Shown here piece by piece: positions 8,330 to 17,249 of a stretch of 64,000 nucleotides of DNA. Made by a program: the position numbers and the translations under genes. Source of the DNA: Pseudomonadota bacterium (GTDB lineage: Bacteria; Pseudomonadota; Alphaproteobacteria; Rhizobiales; Rhizobiaceae); assembly GCA_023457435.1 (NCBI GenBank), contig JAEWLS010000045.1, positions 62,001 through 126,000 on the forward strand, read 5' to 3'. A model generated the notes under the pieces. It searched no databases. It had not been told where the DNA came from and saw nothing but the letters and a program-made list of their open reading frames with translations. Each line of letters starts with the position of its first letter. Position 1 is the first letter of the stretch.

Positions 8330-9670
8330 TCAGGTCTTGGCGAGGTGCTTCTCCAGCCAGTGAATGTCGTAGTCGCCATTGGCGATGTCCGGATTGGTCA
8401 CCAGCTCCTGGAACAGGGGCAGGGTGGTCTTGATCCCGTCCACAACGAATTCATCGAGCGCTCGTTTCAAACGCATCATGCATTCGACGCGATTTCTTCC
8501 ATGGACGATCAGCTTGCCGATCAGGCTGTCGTAGTAGGGCGGGATCCGGTAGCCGGTGTAGACGGCGGAGTCGACCCGGATGCCAAGGCCGCCCGGTGTG
8601 TGGAAGGTCGTCACGGTGCCGGGCGAGGGCGTGAAGGTTTTCGCATCCTCCGCATTGATGCGGCACTCGATTGCGTGGCCGTTGAAGCGCACCTCGTCCT
8701 GGGTCAGCGAGAGGCCGCCCCCCGACGCGATACGGATCTGTTCGTGTACCAGGTCCAGTCCCGTTATCGCTTCGGTGACCGGATGCTCGACCTGCAGGCG
8801 GGTGTTCATCTCGATGAAGTAGAACTCGCCGTTCTCGTACAGAAACTCGATCGTTCCGGCGCCGGAGTAGCCGAGATCGGCAATCGCCCTGGCGCACGTT
8901 TCTCCGATCCTCGCGCGGTCGGTGGCGTTCAGCGCGGGCGAATTCGCTTCCTCCCAGACCTTCTGGTGCCGCCGCTGCAGCGAGCAGTCGCGCTCGCCGA
9001 GGTGGATCGCCTTGCCGGCGCCGTCGCCCATCACCTGCACTTCGATGTGGCGTGGCTTCTCGAGGTATTTCTCGATGTAGACCGCATCGTCGCCGAAGGC
9101 GGCGCCGGCTTCGGAGCGCGCAGTCGACAATGCTATGTCGAGCTCGTTCTCGTCGCGCGCGACCTTCATGCCGCGCCCGCCGCCGCCGGCCGACGCCTTG
9201 ATGATGACCGGGTATCCGATCTCGGCCGCTATGCGCTTGGCTTCCTTCGGATCGGAAACCGCGCCGTCGGAGCCAGGCACGACCGGGATGCCGAGGCGCT
9301 TGGCGGTGCGCTTCGCCTCGATCTTGTCGCCCATGATGCGGATATGGTCGCCCGAAGGGCCGATGAAGGTGATGTTGTGGGCCGCCAGAATGTCGGAGAA
9401 CTTGGCATTTTCCGACAGGAAGCCGTAGCCCGGATGGATCGCGTCGGCGCCGGTGATCTCGCAGGCCGCGACGATCTGATGGATGTTGAGATAGCTGTCG
9501 CGCGACGGCGGCGGCCCGATGCAGACGCTTTCGTCGGCAAGGCGCACATGCATCGCGTCGGCGTCGGCAGTGGAATGCACTGCGACGGTGGAGATGCCGA
9601 GTTCCTTGCACGCGCGCAGCACGCGCAGCGCGATCTCGCCGCGATTGGCTATGAGGATCTTGTGAAACAT
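8330..9670 (-). CDS. accC: Acetyl-CoA carboxylase biotin carboxylase subunit
   Basis: 446 aa. It carboxylates biotin on AccB using ATP and bicarbonate, the first half of the committed step of fatty acid synthesis. It begins MFHKILIANRGEIALRVLRA (biotin carboxylase N-domain), has the ATP-grasp glycine-rich loop KASAGGGGRGMKVA, and the catalytic stretch FIEMNTRLQVEHPVTE. accB lies 10 bases upstream on the same strand, the classic accBC operon. Confidence 0.98.
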   Translation of the reverse strand: MFHKILIANRGEIALRVLRACKELGISTVAVHSTADADAMHVRLADESVCIGPPPSRDSYLNIHQIVAACEITGADAIHPGYGFLSENAKFSDILAAHNITFIGPSGDHIRIMGDKIEAKRTAKRLGIPVVPGSDGAVSDPKEAKRIAAEIGYPVIIKASAGGGGRGMKVARDENELDIALSTARSEAGAAFGDDAVYIEKYLEKPRHIEVQVMGDGAGKAIHLGERDCSLQRRHQKVWEEANSPALNATDRARIGETCARAIADLGYSGAGTIEFLYENGEFYFIEMNTRLQVEHPVTEAITGLDLVHEQIRIASGGGLSLTQDEVRFNGHAIECRINAEDAKTFTPSPGTVTTFHTPGGLGIRVDSAVYTGYRIPPYYDSLIGKLIVHGRNRVECMMRLKRALDEFVVDGIKTTLPLFQELVTNPDIANGDYDIHWLEKHLAKT

Positions 9671-9680
9671 AGGCGCGGGC

Positions 9681-10154
9681 CTACTCGATCACGACGAGCG
9701 GCTCGCCGAATTCCACGGGTCGCGTGTCCTCGAACAGGATCGCCGTGACCGTGCCCGAGCGCGGCGACGGGATCTGGTTCATCGTCTTCATCGCCTCGAT
9801 GATGAGCAGTGTCTGGCCTTCCTTGACGGCCTGGCCGACTTCGATGAACGCCTTGGCCCCGGGAGCCGGTGCGGCATAGGCAGTGCCGACCATCGGCGAG
9901 GTCACTGCATTTTTCGAATCGCGCGGCGAGGCGGCTGCCTGCGGAGCGGCGATAGATGCGGGCGCCGCTGCAGGCGCGGCGGCAAAATTCGGCATCGGTG
10001 GGGTATAGGATTGCACCACGGGCGGCGCCTGGCGCGATACGCGGATCTTCAGATTCTCGTGCTCGACCTCGATCTCGGTCAGATTCGTATCGTTGAGGAT
10101 GCCGGCGAGTTCGCGGATCAGTTCGCGGTCGATTTCGGATTTTCTGGTCGACAT
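9681..10154 (-). CDS. accB: Biotin carboxyl carrier protein of acetyl-CoA carboxylase
   Basis: 157 aa from ATG at 10154; the open frame extends 40 codons upstream but that part overlaps the aroQ 3' end and lacks family similarity. The N-terminal ~40 residues are the AccB helix region (IDRELIRELAGILND), followed by the usual Ala/Pro-rich swivel linker (about 42-80) and the biotinyl domain. The biotinylated lysine is Lys123 in EAMKTMN. It works with AccC and the AccAD carboxyltransferase, which is not in the window. Confidence 0.97.
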   Translation of the reverse strand: MSTRKSEIDRELIRELAGILNDTNLTEIEVEHENLKIRVSRQAPPVVQSYTPPMPNFAAAPAAAPASIAAPQAAASPRDSKNAVTSPMVGTAYAAPAPGAKAFIEVGQAVKEGQTLLIIEAMKTMNQIPSPRSGTVTAILFEDTRPVEFGEPLVVIE

Positions 10155-10183
10155 CTTTGGTTCGTCCCTGTCCTTGCCGTCCG

Positions 10184-10621
10184 CTAGATCCGGACGGAGA
10201 GCGCGTGAAGCGCCATGATATAGCCTTGCGGGCCGAAGCCGCAGATCACGCCGGTAACGACCGGCGCGGTCCACGTCTTGTGGCGGAATTCCTCGCGCGC
10301 ATGAATGTTGGAAAGATGCACTTCGGCGACTGGCAGAGGCTGCACCGAACGGATCGCATCGTGGAGGGCCACGGAAGTGTGCCCGTAGGCGCCGGGGTTG
10401 ATGATGATCCCCTGCGCCGCGCTACCCGCCTCCTGGATCCAGTCGACCAGCACGCCTTCGTGGTTGGACTGACGAAAGTCGATGTCGATCGCCATCGCGG
10501 CGCCGGTCTTGCGACAGTCTTCGCCGATCTCGTCCAGGGTTTTGCCGCCATAGATGCCCGGCTCGCGCTTGCCGAGCATGTTGAGGTTGGGACCGTTGAG
10601 AACGAAGATCTTCTTGGCCAT
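10184..10621 (-). CDS. aroQ: 3-dehydroquinate dehydratase, type II
   Basis: 145 aa from ATG at 10621, matching the usual size. It dehydrates 3-dehydroquinate to 3-dehydroshikimate in the shikimate pathway. It opens with the family motif FVLNGPNLNMLGKREPGIYGG, which carries the catalytic Arg and Tyr, and has GAYGHTSVALHDAI with the active-site His. It lies 29 bases upstream of accB on the same strand, a placement conserved in many alphaproteobacteria, so aroQ-accB-accC-aat may be one operon. Confidence 0.97.
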   Translation of the reverse strand: MAKKIFVLNGPNLNMLGKREPGIYGGKTLDEIGEDCRKTGAAMAIDIDFRQSNHEGVLVDWIQEAGSAAQGIIINPGAYGHTSVALHDAIRSVQPLPVAEVHLSNIHAREEFRHKTWTAPVVTGVICGFGPQGYIMALHALSVRI

Positions 10622-10744
10622 GCGACTTTCCAGGCGCCGGTTCGCGGCCGGCCGCACCTCTATAGTTGGCATAGGGCGTGGCGAAAAGAGCACAAGGGCG
10701 AGTTTCGCCTGTCCACAGCGGCCAGGAAGGCCGCCGGCAAAGGG

Positions 10745-11545
10745 TCAGTCGCGCGCGTCGGCTATCTTCTGCTCGAGGATCTGGGCGCCGATGGCGCCGA
10801 ATATGACCTCCTCGCCGATCACGTAGGACGGGGTGCCGGTGATCGACAGGCGGTTGGCGAGCTCATAGGTCTGCGCCACAGCCTCGCCGATGCCGGGGTC
10901 CTTCATGGCCGAGCGTAGCGCGGCTTCGTCGGCGCCGAGCGCCAGGGCGACCTTTATCGCAGCCGCTTCGGTGGCTCGACCCGAGCCGCCCAGAAGCCTG
11001 GTATGAAACTCGGCGTACTTATCGGGCGACAGCTTGTGGAACGCCATCGATACTTGGGCCGCGCGCTGCGAATCGGGCCCGAGAATCGGGAATTCCTTCA
11101 TGACGAAGCGAACGTCTGAATTGGCGCTGACGAGCTTCTGCATGTCGCCGACGGCACGCTTGCAGTAGCCGCAGTTGTAATCGAAGAACTCGACAACCGT
11201 GATCGGCGCGTCGGCGCGGCCCACGAGCCCGTCATAGGCCGCGTTGAAGATCACCTCCGAGGACTCGCGGATGGTGGCGAGCTGAGCGACCTTCTTCTCC
11301 GCCTCCTGGCGCTCGTTCAGTGCGGCCTGAACCTCGATCATGACCTCGGGATTGTTGACGAGGTAATCGCGCACGATTCCCTCGATTGCCTTCCGGTCCA
11401 GACCGCCTGGCAGGCTCTCCTCCGCCATCACCACTTGCGGCGATGCAACGGCAGGCTGCCCGCCGCCGCCAGCCATGTACCCCAGCGCCAGCATCGCAAA
11501 CGATGCGGCGACGCCGAGCGTACCGAGCACGATGGTATTCTTCAT
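10745..11545 (-). CDS. DsbA-family periplasmic thiol oxidoreductase
   Basis: 266 aa. An N-terminal hydrophobic segment (residues 4-24) acts as signal or anchor. Residues ~45-100 are a helical extension (DYLVNNPEVMIEVQAALNERQEAEKK) seen in Com1/ScsC-like DsbA relatives, which can oligomerise. The thioredoxin-fold domain follows with the redox motif CGYC at 125-128 and the cis-Pro loop TGTPSYVIG. Such proteins form or isomerise disulfides in the periplasm. The gene starts 25 bases downstream of the M48 protease gene on the same strand, suggesting a shared envelope-quality-control transcript. Confidence 0.88.
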   Translation of the reverse strand: MKNTIVLGTLGVAASFAMLALGYMAGGGGQPAVASPQVVMAEESLPGGLDRKAIEGIVRDYLVNNPEVMIEVQAALNERQEAEKKVAQLATIRESSEVIFNAAYDGLVGRADAPITVVEFFDYNCGYCKRAVGDMQKLVSANSDVRFVMKEFPILGPDSQRAAQVSMAFHKLSPDKYAEFHTRLLGGSGRATEAAAIKVALALGADEAALRSAMKDPGIGEAVAQTYELANRLSITGTPSYVIGEEVIFGAIGAQILEQKIADARD

Positions 11546-11570
11546 GATCTGCGATCCTCGCGCGATTGCG

Positions 11571-12968
11571 CTACTTTGGTGGTTTGTAGTTGACGATGTC
11601 CTGGGCGCGGACCCACGCGGGCGAACCCTTCTTGAGCTTCTGCTGCGAGCGGGCCGCGAAAATGCGCGCTTCCTTGAACTGACCCGAATAGTAGTGGCCC
11701 TCGGCGGTGGTCAGCTCGGCCATTCCGACATCGCCGGACAGGCCGTATGCCTGCGCCAGATAGCGATAGCCGGTGACGAACTCCTTATCGCGGTCGAGAC
11801 CAGCCGAAAGCTCCCCGATTGCCTTCTTCACCTGTGCCGCATCTCCGGTCGCAAGCAGCGCCTGGCCATAACCAACGCGCAGCAGCCCGGTCTTCGCGGG
11901 ATCGAGCGCGACTGCCTTCGCATATGACTGCGCGGCTTCCCCGGCACGGCGCGCCTTGACCAATATGTCCCCGCGCAGCTCGTAGAGATACGGGTTCCTC
12001 GGCTGCGATTTGATCAGCGCATCCGCCTTCGCCAAGGCGGTCTTCGGGTCGCCATGGAGGTATGTGACGATCGCATCGCCGTATAGCGCTCCGACACTGC
12101 GCGCCGCTGCGCCGCGGAACAGGCGCTGGACGGCCTGCTGGCCCTGCGTGTAGGCGGCCAGCTTGGCACGCATCATGTCGTGGCGGACCTGCAGCGCTGC
12201 GGGGTCCTTCTTGTCCCAGTACGGACTTTGCCGTGCCACCGTATCCAGCGCCGCGATGCGCTCCCGCGGCATCGGGTGGCTGATCTGGTAGGGATCGACC
12301 TGAACACCGGCGAGCGACATGGCGCTGGCAAAGCGCTGGAACGTCTTGAGCATGCCCTGCGGCGACTGCCCCGTCTTCTCGAGGTAGTCGATGGCCGAGC
12401 GATCGGCGGTGGTCTCCTCGCCACGCTGGTAGCCGAGCAGACCGCGCCGGGCGAACTCGGGCGCGCCCATGGCAATTCCGACGCCGGCCTGCGCGGCGCT
12501 GCCCGAATTGGCGATGCCGCCGGCCACCGAGACGCCCATGCCGAGCAGCATGCCAGCAACGGCCATCGCATTGGCGCGCCGCAGCTGATCGTGCAACCGT
12601 TCCTGGTGCCCGCCGGCGAGGTGCCCCGCCTCGTGCGCCATCACGCCGATGATCTCGTTCGGCGTCTCGGCTTCTATCAGGGCGCCGGTGTGGAAAAAGA
12701 TGCGCCGGCCCGTGACGAAAGCATTGAAACTCGGGTCGGCGACGAGCACCACCTCGACGTTCGAGCTCTCAAGTCCTGCAGCCTTGAGAATCGGCCGCGC
12801 GTAATCGCGCATGAGCGCTTCGATTTCGGCGTCGCGCACGATCGGGACAGATGTCTGGGCCCGTGCCGCCATTGGCGTCAAAGCAAGCTGCGCCGCAACC
12901 GCCAGCCCGAATGCCGCGCCGCCGATTCGGCGGGCAAGCGGTCGGTGTTCGGCGGCGAATTCGGTCAT
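11571..12968 (-). CDS. Periplasmic M48 metalloprotease with TPR domain (BepA-like)
   Basis: 465 aa. Signal peptide at about 12-37, ending AARAQ. The M48 peptidase domain carries the zinc motif HEAGH at 112-116 and a downstream ligand region (RGEETTADRSAIDYL). After about residue 300 the sequence becomes helical repeats typical of TPRs (ALAKADALIKSQPRNPYLYELRGD). This architecture matches BepA/YfgC, which degrades or assists outer-membrane beta-barrel proteins such as LptD. Function here is by family. It forms a unit with the DsbA-like gene. Confidence 0.9.
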   Translation of the reverse strand: MTEFAAEHRPLARRIGGAAFGLAVAAQLALTPMAARAQTSVPIVRDAEIEALMRDYARPILKAAGLESSNVEVVLVADPSFNAFVTGRRIFFHTGALIEAETPNEIIGVMAHEAGHLAGGHQERLHDQLRRANAMAVAGMLLGMGVSVAGGIANSGSAAQAGVGIAMGAPEFARRGLLGYQRGEETTADRSAIDYLEKTGQSPQGMLKTFQRFASAMSLAGVQVDPYQISHPMPRERIAALDTVARQSPYWDKKDPAALQVRHDMMRAKLAAYTQGQQAVQRLFRGAAARSVGALYGDAIVTYLHGDPKTALAKADALIKSQPRNPYLYELRGDILVKARRAGEAAQSYAKAVALDPAKTGLLRVGYGQALLATGDAAQVKKAIGELSAGLDRDKEFVTGYRYLAQAYGLSGDVGMAELTTAEGHYYSGQFKEARIFAARSQQKLKKGSPAWVRAQDIVNYKPPK

Positions 12969-13079
12969 GGCGTTTCCGTAGATGAGCAGTCAGCGCTGTG
13001 GAAGTGGACGGCGCGGGCCTCCGCAACTTGTGAAGCACATACCAATCGGGCATTTGTGCGACCCCAACTGGAACGCGAA

Positions 13080-14228
13080 ATGGCCATAACCCTCTCACGA
13101 CGCGGCGCCGCCGAACCATTCCATGCGCTGGATGTGCTGGCCGGTGCGAACCGTCTACGGGCCGCCGGAAACGACGTGATCTCGCTCGCCGTTGGCCAGC
13201 CGTCGGATCCCGCGCCGAAGGCGGTGCTGGAGGCGGCACGCCATGCGCTGGAGGGTGGCGTCATCGCCTACACCGACGCCCTCGGGATGAATTCGCTGCG
13301 CAAGGCTATCGCCAGCCATTACCGCGAGCATTACGGCATCGACATCGACCCGGCGCGCGTCGCCGTGACCACCGGTTCCTCCGCCGCTTTCAACTTGGCG
13401 TTCCTCGCGCTCTTCGATGCCGGCGACAGGGTGGCGATCGCCTCGCCCGGTTATCCGGCCTATCGCAACATCATGCGCGCGCTCGACATCGACGTCGTCG
13501 AGATCGAGGACGGTGTGGAAGGGCACCTGACGGCCGCCGGCCTCGAGGCCGCACATCGCCAGCGCAAACTGGCCGGCGTGCTGTTTGCCAGCCCGGCGAA
13601 CCCGACCGGCGCTGTGATCCCGCAGGACGAGCTGCGCAACATCCTGGCGTTCGCGAGAGATGCAGGCATCGCGGTAATCTCCGACGAAATCTACCACCGC
13701 CTGGCCTACGACGCGCCCGATTTCTCGGCGCTCGCGGTCGACGACCATGTCGTCGTCGTCAACTCATTCTCGAAATACTACTGCATGACGGGTTGGCGCA
13801 TCGGGTGGATGGTGCTGCCTGAAGCGCTGGTGCGTCAGGTCGAGCGCATTGCCCAGAGCCTCTACATCTCGGCACCGTCGGTGTCGCAGGTCGCCGCCGT
13901 CGAAGCCTTCGGAGCAACGGCGGAGCTCGAGGCAGTGAAGCTGCGCTACCGGGAGAATCGCGAGCTGCTGATGCGCCGCCTGCCGGAACTCGGTATGCCG
14001 CTCGCCGCTCCGATGGATGGGGCGTTCTACGCCTATTGCGACGTGTCGCGGCATACCAATGACAGCATGGAATTCGCCAGGCGCATGCTCAGCGAGGTTC
14101 ACGTCGCCGCGACGCCGGGGCGCGACTTCGATTTGCAGCAGGGGCATCGCACGATGCGATTTTCGTATGCCGGAGCACCCATGCAGATGGCTGAGGCACT
14201 GAACCGCATAGAACGCTGGCTTAAATGA
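13080..14228 (+). CDS. PLP-dependent class I/II aminotransferase
   Basis: 382 aa from ATG at 13080; the open frame extends ~300 codons further upstream only as antisense of the protease gene. It has the fold-type I aminotransferase signatures: VISLAVGQPSDPAP near the start, the ASPANPTGAV loop, VISDEIYH, and the PLP-Schiff-base lysine in NSFSKYYCMTGWRIGW. It ends with the conserved arginine segment RTMRFSYAG. Relatives include aspartate and arginine:pyruvate aminotransferases, so the amino-acid substrate is uncertain. Divergent from the M48 protease gene; a strong hairpin follows the stop. Confidence 0.88.
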   Translation: MAITLSRRGAAEPFHALDVLAGANRLRAAGNDVISLAVGQPSDPAPKAVLEAARHALEGGVIAYTDALGMNSLRKAIASHYREHYGIDIDPARVAVTTGSSAAFNLAFLALFDAGDRVAIASPGYPAYRNIMRALDIDVVEIEDGVEGHLTAAGLEAAHRQRKLAGVLFASPANPTGAVIPQDELRNILAFARDAGIAVISDEIYHRLAYDAPDFSALAVDDHVVVVNSFSKYYCMTGWRIGWMVLPEALVRQVERIAQSLYISAPSVSQVAAVEAFGATAELEAVKLRYRENRELLMRRLPELGMPLAAPMDGAFYAYCDVSRHTNDSMEFARRMLSEVHVAATPGRDFDLQQGHRTMRFSYAGAPMQMAEALNRIERWLK

Positions 14229-14254
14229 AGAAACCGGGGTAAGCCCCGGTTTCT
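14229..14254. terminator. Bidirectional terminator-like hairpin between aminotransferase and rne
   Basis: A perfect 11-bp stem (AGAAACCGGGG at 14229-14239, loop TAAG, CCCCGGTTTCT at 14244-14254) starts on the last base before the intergenic space between two convergent genes. U-rich tracts are short on both sides (TTTCT then A's on +, TTTCTTCATTT on -). It can serve both genes. Confidence 0.75.
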
Positions 14255-14276
14255 AAAGGTCAATCTACAAGTCGTT

Positions 14277-17249
14277 TCAGAAGAAGCCGCGGCGCTGCCA
14301 CCATCCGCCTTTGCGCGGAGCCTCGGCCTGTCCGGTCGAAGTGACCACCGGCTCGGTGGAAACCGGCTTGGCCGGCTCGACAGCTTCCTCGGCGGCTTCC
14401 GTTTCCACGGCGACCGTCTCGACGTCCAGGGCTGCTTCCGGCGCCGCAGGCGCCACCTCAACGGGTTCAGCTGCGACGGGCTCAGCTGCCTTGCGGCGGG
14501 TCCTGGCTCGCGTCGGCTTCTCCGCAACGGCGGCCTCGTCTCCAGCGTCGGCCGCCTTGCGGCGGCTCCGCCGTGCCGGTTTGGCCGGCTGCGCCTCCGG
14601 TTCAGGTGTCGTTTCCGCGACGATTGCGCCGTCCGTTACTGCGACCGTCTCGACGGTCTCTGCTACCGCTTCGAATGCAGCGACCTCGTCAACCTCGGAA
14701 TTGTCATCACCGAGCACGGCGACATCGTCGGTCACCGCCGCCGCGAGATCGCCTTCCTCCTGGCCTTGACGGTTGCGACGCCCGCCGCGCTTGCCGCGTC
14801 GGCGACGTTTTCCGTTGCGGTCTTCGCCATTGCCGTTGTCGTGGCCGCTTGCGTCGCCACCGGCTTCAACATCCCCGACAGCGCTGCCGGCATCGTCCGC
14901 AGCTGTTTCGTCACCGTCGTCGCCCTCGTCCGACAGGTGCTGGGGCTGGGCTGCTGAGGGCTGCTCGCCATCGTGATGTGCGTGAGCCTCGCCCGTCTCG
15001 CGGTCACGTCCGCCGCGCCGACGACGGCGCCGACGACGGCGACGATCCCCACGGTCGCCGCCTTCCTCCGAGCGGCCCTCCGCCGGACGGCCGTTCTGGT
15101 CTCGGCGTTCGGCTGCCTGCTCGCGCGGCGCTGACTCTTCGGCCTCGTCGTCGTCGATCTCATCGACGATTTCGTCCTCCTCCTCGACGAGTTCCAGTGC
15201 CGGCGGTTCGATGACCGGCGCGGGATTCGTCGTGCGGTCGACGAGGGCGCCCTTGAAGATCGCATAGTGCTGGGCACCGACCGTCTCGTCTCCCTCAACC
15301 GTAATCGAAAGCCCGAACTTGGCTTCAAGATCGGCGAGGTTGCGCCGCTTGTGATTGAGCACATACAGAGCCGTCGCCATCGGCGTCTTCACCGTCAGGT
15401 GGTAGCGGCTGTCCTTGAGAAGGAACTCCTCGACGGCGCGCAGCACCAGCAGCGCGACGGACGAATCGGAGCGGATGTGGCCCGTGCCGCCGCAATGCGG
15501 GCAGGGCTGCATCGTCGATTCGAGCACCGATGCGCGGATACGCTGGCGCGACATCTCGAGCAGTCCGAAATGCGAGATCCGGCCGACCTGGATACGGGCG
15601 CGGTCGTTCTTCAGGCAGTCCTTCATCTTCTTTTCGACAGCCCGGTTGTTCCGGTTCTCTTCCATGTCGATGAAGTCGATGACGATCAGGCCTGCGAGGT
15701 CGCGCAGCCGCAACTGGCGCGCCACTTCCTCGGCGGCTTCCAGGTTGGTCTGCAGCGCGGTGTCCTCGATCGAGTGCTCTCGCGTCGAACGCCCGGAGTT
15801 GACGTCGATGGAGACGAGCGCCTCGGTCTGGTTGATGATGATGTAGCCGCCTGACTTCAGCGTCACCTGAGGCTGCAGCATCTTGTCGAGCTGCGACTCG
15901 ACACCGTAGCGGACAAACAGCGGCACGTTCTCGCGATAGGGCTGGACCACCTTGGCATGGCTGGGCATCAGCATGCGCATGAAGTCCTTGGCTTCGCGGT
16001 ATCCGTCCTCGCCGGCCACCTGAATGTCGTCGATGTCCTTGTTGTAGAGATCGCGGACCGAACGCTTGATCAGCGAGCCTTCCTCGTAGACGAGCGCAGG
16101 GGCGGTCGACTGAAGCGTCAGCGTGCGGACGTTCTCCCAGAGCCGCATCAGGTACTCGTAGTCGCGCTTGATCTCGGCCTTCGTGCGGCTTTCGCCCGCC
16201 GTGCGCAGGATCACCCCCATGCCCTGCGGCACCTCGAGATCCTTGACCACGTCCTTCAGGCGCTTGCGGTCCTGCGCGTTGGTGATCTTGCGCGATATGC
16301 CGCCACCGCGCGCGGTGTTCGGCATCAGAACGGAATAACGGCCGGCGAGCGACAGGTATGTAGTCAGGGCTGCGCCCTTGTTGCCGCGCTCTTCCTTGAC
16401 CACCTGCACCAGCAGGATCTGGCGCCGCTTGATGACTTCCTGGATCTTGTACTGCTTGCGCGGGAAGCGACGCGAGCGGCGCACCTCTTCGACCGCGTCG
16501 TCGACACCGACGGACTCGACGTCCGAAGACTCGGCGCCGCTGTTCACTTCCTCTACTTCGCCGCCGGAGGAAGGCGCCTCGTCGAGGTGGACCTCCTCCG
16601 AGATCACGTCCGCGGCAACGCTCTGCGCGATCGCATCGCGGCGCGGTGTGTCGCCGGAATCGTCGTCGGGGGCGCCTTCGTCACGCATCTCGGCGCCGTC
16701 ATCCGATGCGGCAACCGGCTGGGTCGCGGAAGCGTCGTCGACATGATCCTGTGCGTCGTCGGGGGTTTCGGCCGCTACGTGGCCCACCTCGTCGTCGGCA
16801 TGCGCCTCGCCGACATCCTCGCTATCGTCCGTCGCGTGGGCGCCGGCTTCCGAAGCCTGGCTGCGCTCGCCGTTGTGACCGCGGTCCCGTCCGCGCCGGC
16901 GACGTCCGCGAGCGCGGGTTCGGCCGCCGTCCTCGTCTTCGTCCTCGTCTTCCTCTTCGGCCTCCTCGGCCTCGGCCCGCAGCAATGCCTGCCGGTCGGC
17001 GACGGGGATCTGGTAATAGTCGGGATGGATTTCGCTGAAGGCGAGGAAGCCGTGACGGTTCCCGCCATACTCGATGAAGGCAGCCTGGAGCGAAGGCTCA
17101 ACCCGCGTCACGCGGGCGAGATAGATGTTTCCTTTGAGCTGCTTCTTGTCCTGTGACTCGAAATCGAATTCTTCGATGCGGCTACCGCGTACGACGACGA
17201 CCCGTGTTTCCTCCGGGTGGGAGGCATCGATGAGCATCTTGTTGGGCAT
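14277..17249 (-). CDS. rne: Ribonuclease E
   Basis: 990 aa. Endoribonuclease that initiates mRNA decay and processes rRNA/tRNA precursors; scaffold of the degradosome at the inner membrane. The S1 domain starts near residue 36 (KGNIYLARVTRVEPSLQAAF) but is interrupted at about 91-268 by an acidic, low-complexity insert rich in Asp/Glu with Arg patches. The catalytic core follows, with Mg-binding aspartates Asp482 (SIDVNSGRS) and Asp525 (IVIDFIDME) and the Zn-link CPHCGGTG at 583-590. The C-terminal ~330 residues are disordered acid/Arg/Ala-rich sequence with a basic RRRRRRRRRGG patch, ending in the motif GGWWQRRGFF. Autoregulation through its 5' leader is known in enterobacteria and is only a possibility here. 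Confidence 0.97.
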   Translation of the reverse strand: MPNKMLIDASHPEETRVVVVRGSRIEEFDFESQDKKQLKGNIYLARVTRVEPSLQAAFIEYGGNRHGFLAFSEIHPDYYQIPVADRQALLRAEAEEAEEEDEDEDEDGGRTRARGRRRRGRDRGHNGERSQASEAGAHATDDSEDVGEAHADDEVGHVAAETPDDAQDHVDDASATQPVAASDDGAEMRDEGAPDDDSGDTPRRDAIAQSVAADVISEEVHLDEAPSSGGEVEEVNSGAESSDVESVGVDDAVEEVRRSRRFPRKQYKIQEVIKRRQILLVQVVKEERGNKGAALTTYLSLAGRYSVLMPNTARGGGISRKITNAQDRKRLKDVVKDLEVPQGMGVILRTAGESRTKAEIKRDYEYLMRLWENVRTLTLQSTAPALVYEEGSLIKRSVRDLYNKDIDDIQVAGEDGYREAKDFMRMLMPSHAKVVQPYRENVPLFVRYGVESQLDKMLQPQVTLKSGGYIIINQTEALVSIDVNSGRSTREHSIEDTALQTNLEAAEEVARQLRLRDLAGLIVIDFIDMEENRNNRAVEKKMKDCLKNDRARIQVGRISHFGLLEMSRQRIRASVLESTMQPCPHCGGTGHIRSDSSVALLVLRAVEEFLLKDSRYHLTVKTPMATALYVLNHKRRNLADLEAKFGLSITVEGDETVGAQHYAIFKGALVDRTTNPAPVIEPPALELVEEEDEIVDEIDDDEAEESAPREQAAERRDQNGRPAEGRSEEGGDRGDRRRRRRRRRRGGRDRETGEAHAHHDGEQPSAAQPQHLSDEGDDGDETAADDAGSAVGDVEAGGDASGHDNGNGEDRNGKRRRRGKRGGRRNRQGQEEGDLAAAVTDDVAVLGDDNSEVDEVAAFEAVAETVETVAVTDGAIVAETTPEPEAQPAKPARRSRRKAADAGDEAAVAEKPTRARTRRKAAEPVAAEPVEVAPAAPEAALDVETVAVETEAAEEAVEPAKPVSTEPVVTSTGQAEAPRKGGWWQRRGFF

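Noticed and set aside
7961..9748. 595-aa open frame antisense to aat and accC
   Set aside because: High-GC shadow ORF with no ribosome site or family; accC is certain on the other strand.
12180..13079. 300-codon upstream extension of the aminotransferase frame
   Set aside because: It lies wholly antisense to the M48 protease gene and has no aminotransferase similarity; homology begins at 13080.
15957..17156. 399-aa open frame antisense to rne
   Set aside because: Hydrophobic runs come from reading the acidic codons of the RNase E insert backwards. It is not an independent membrane protein.
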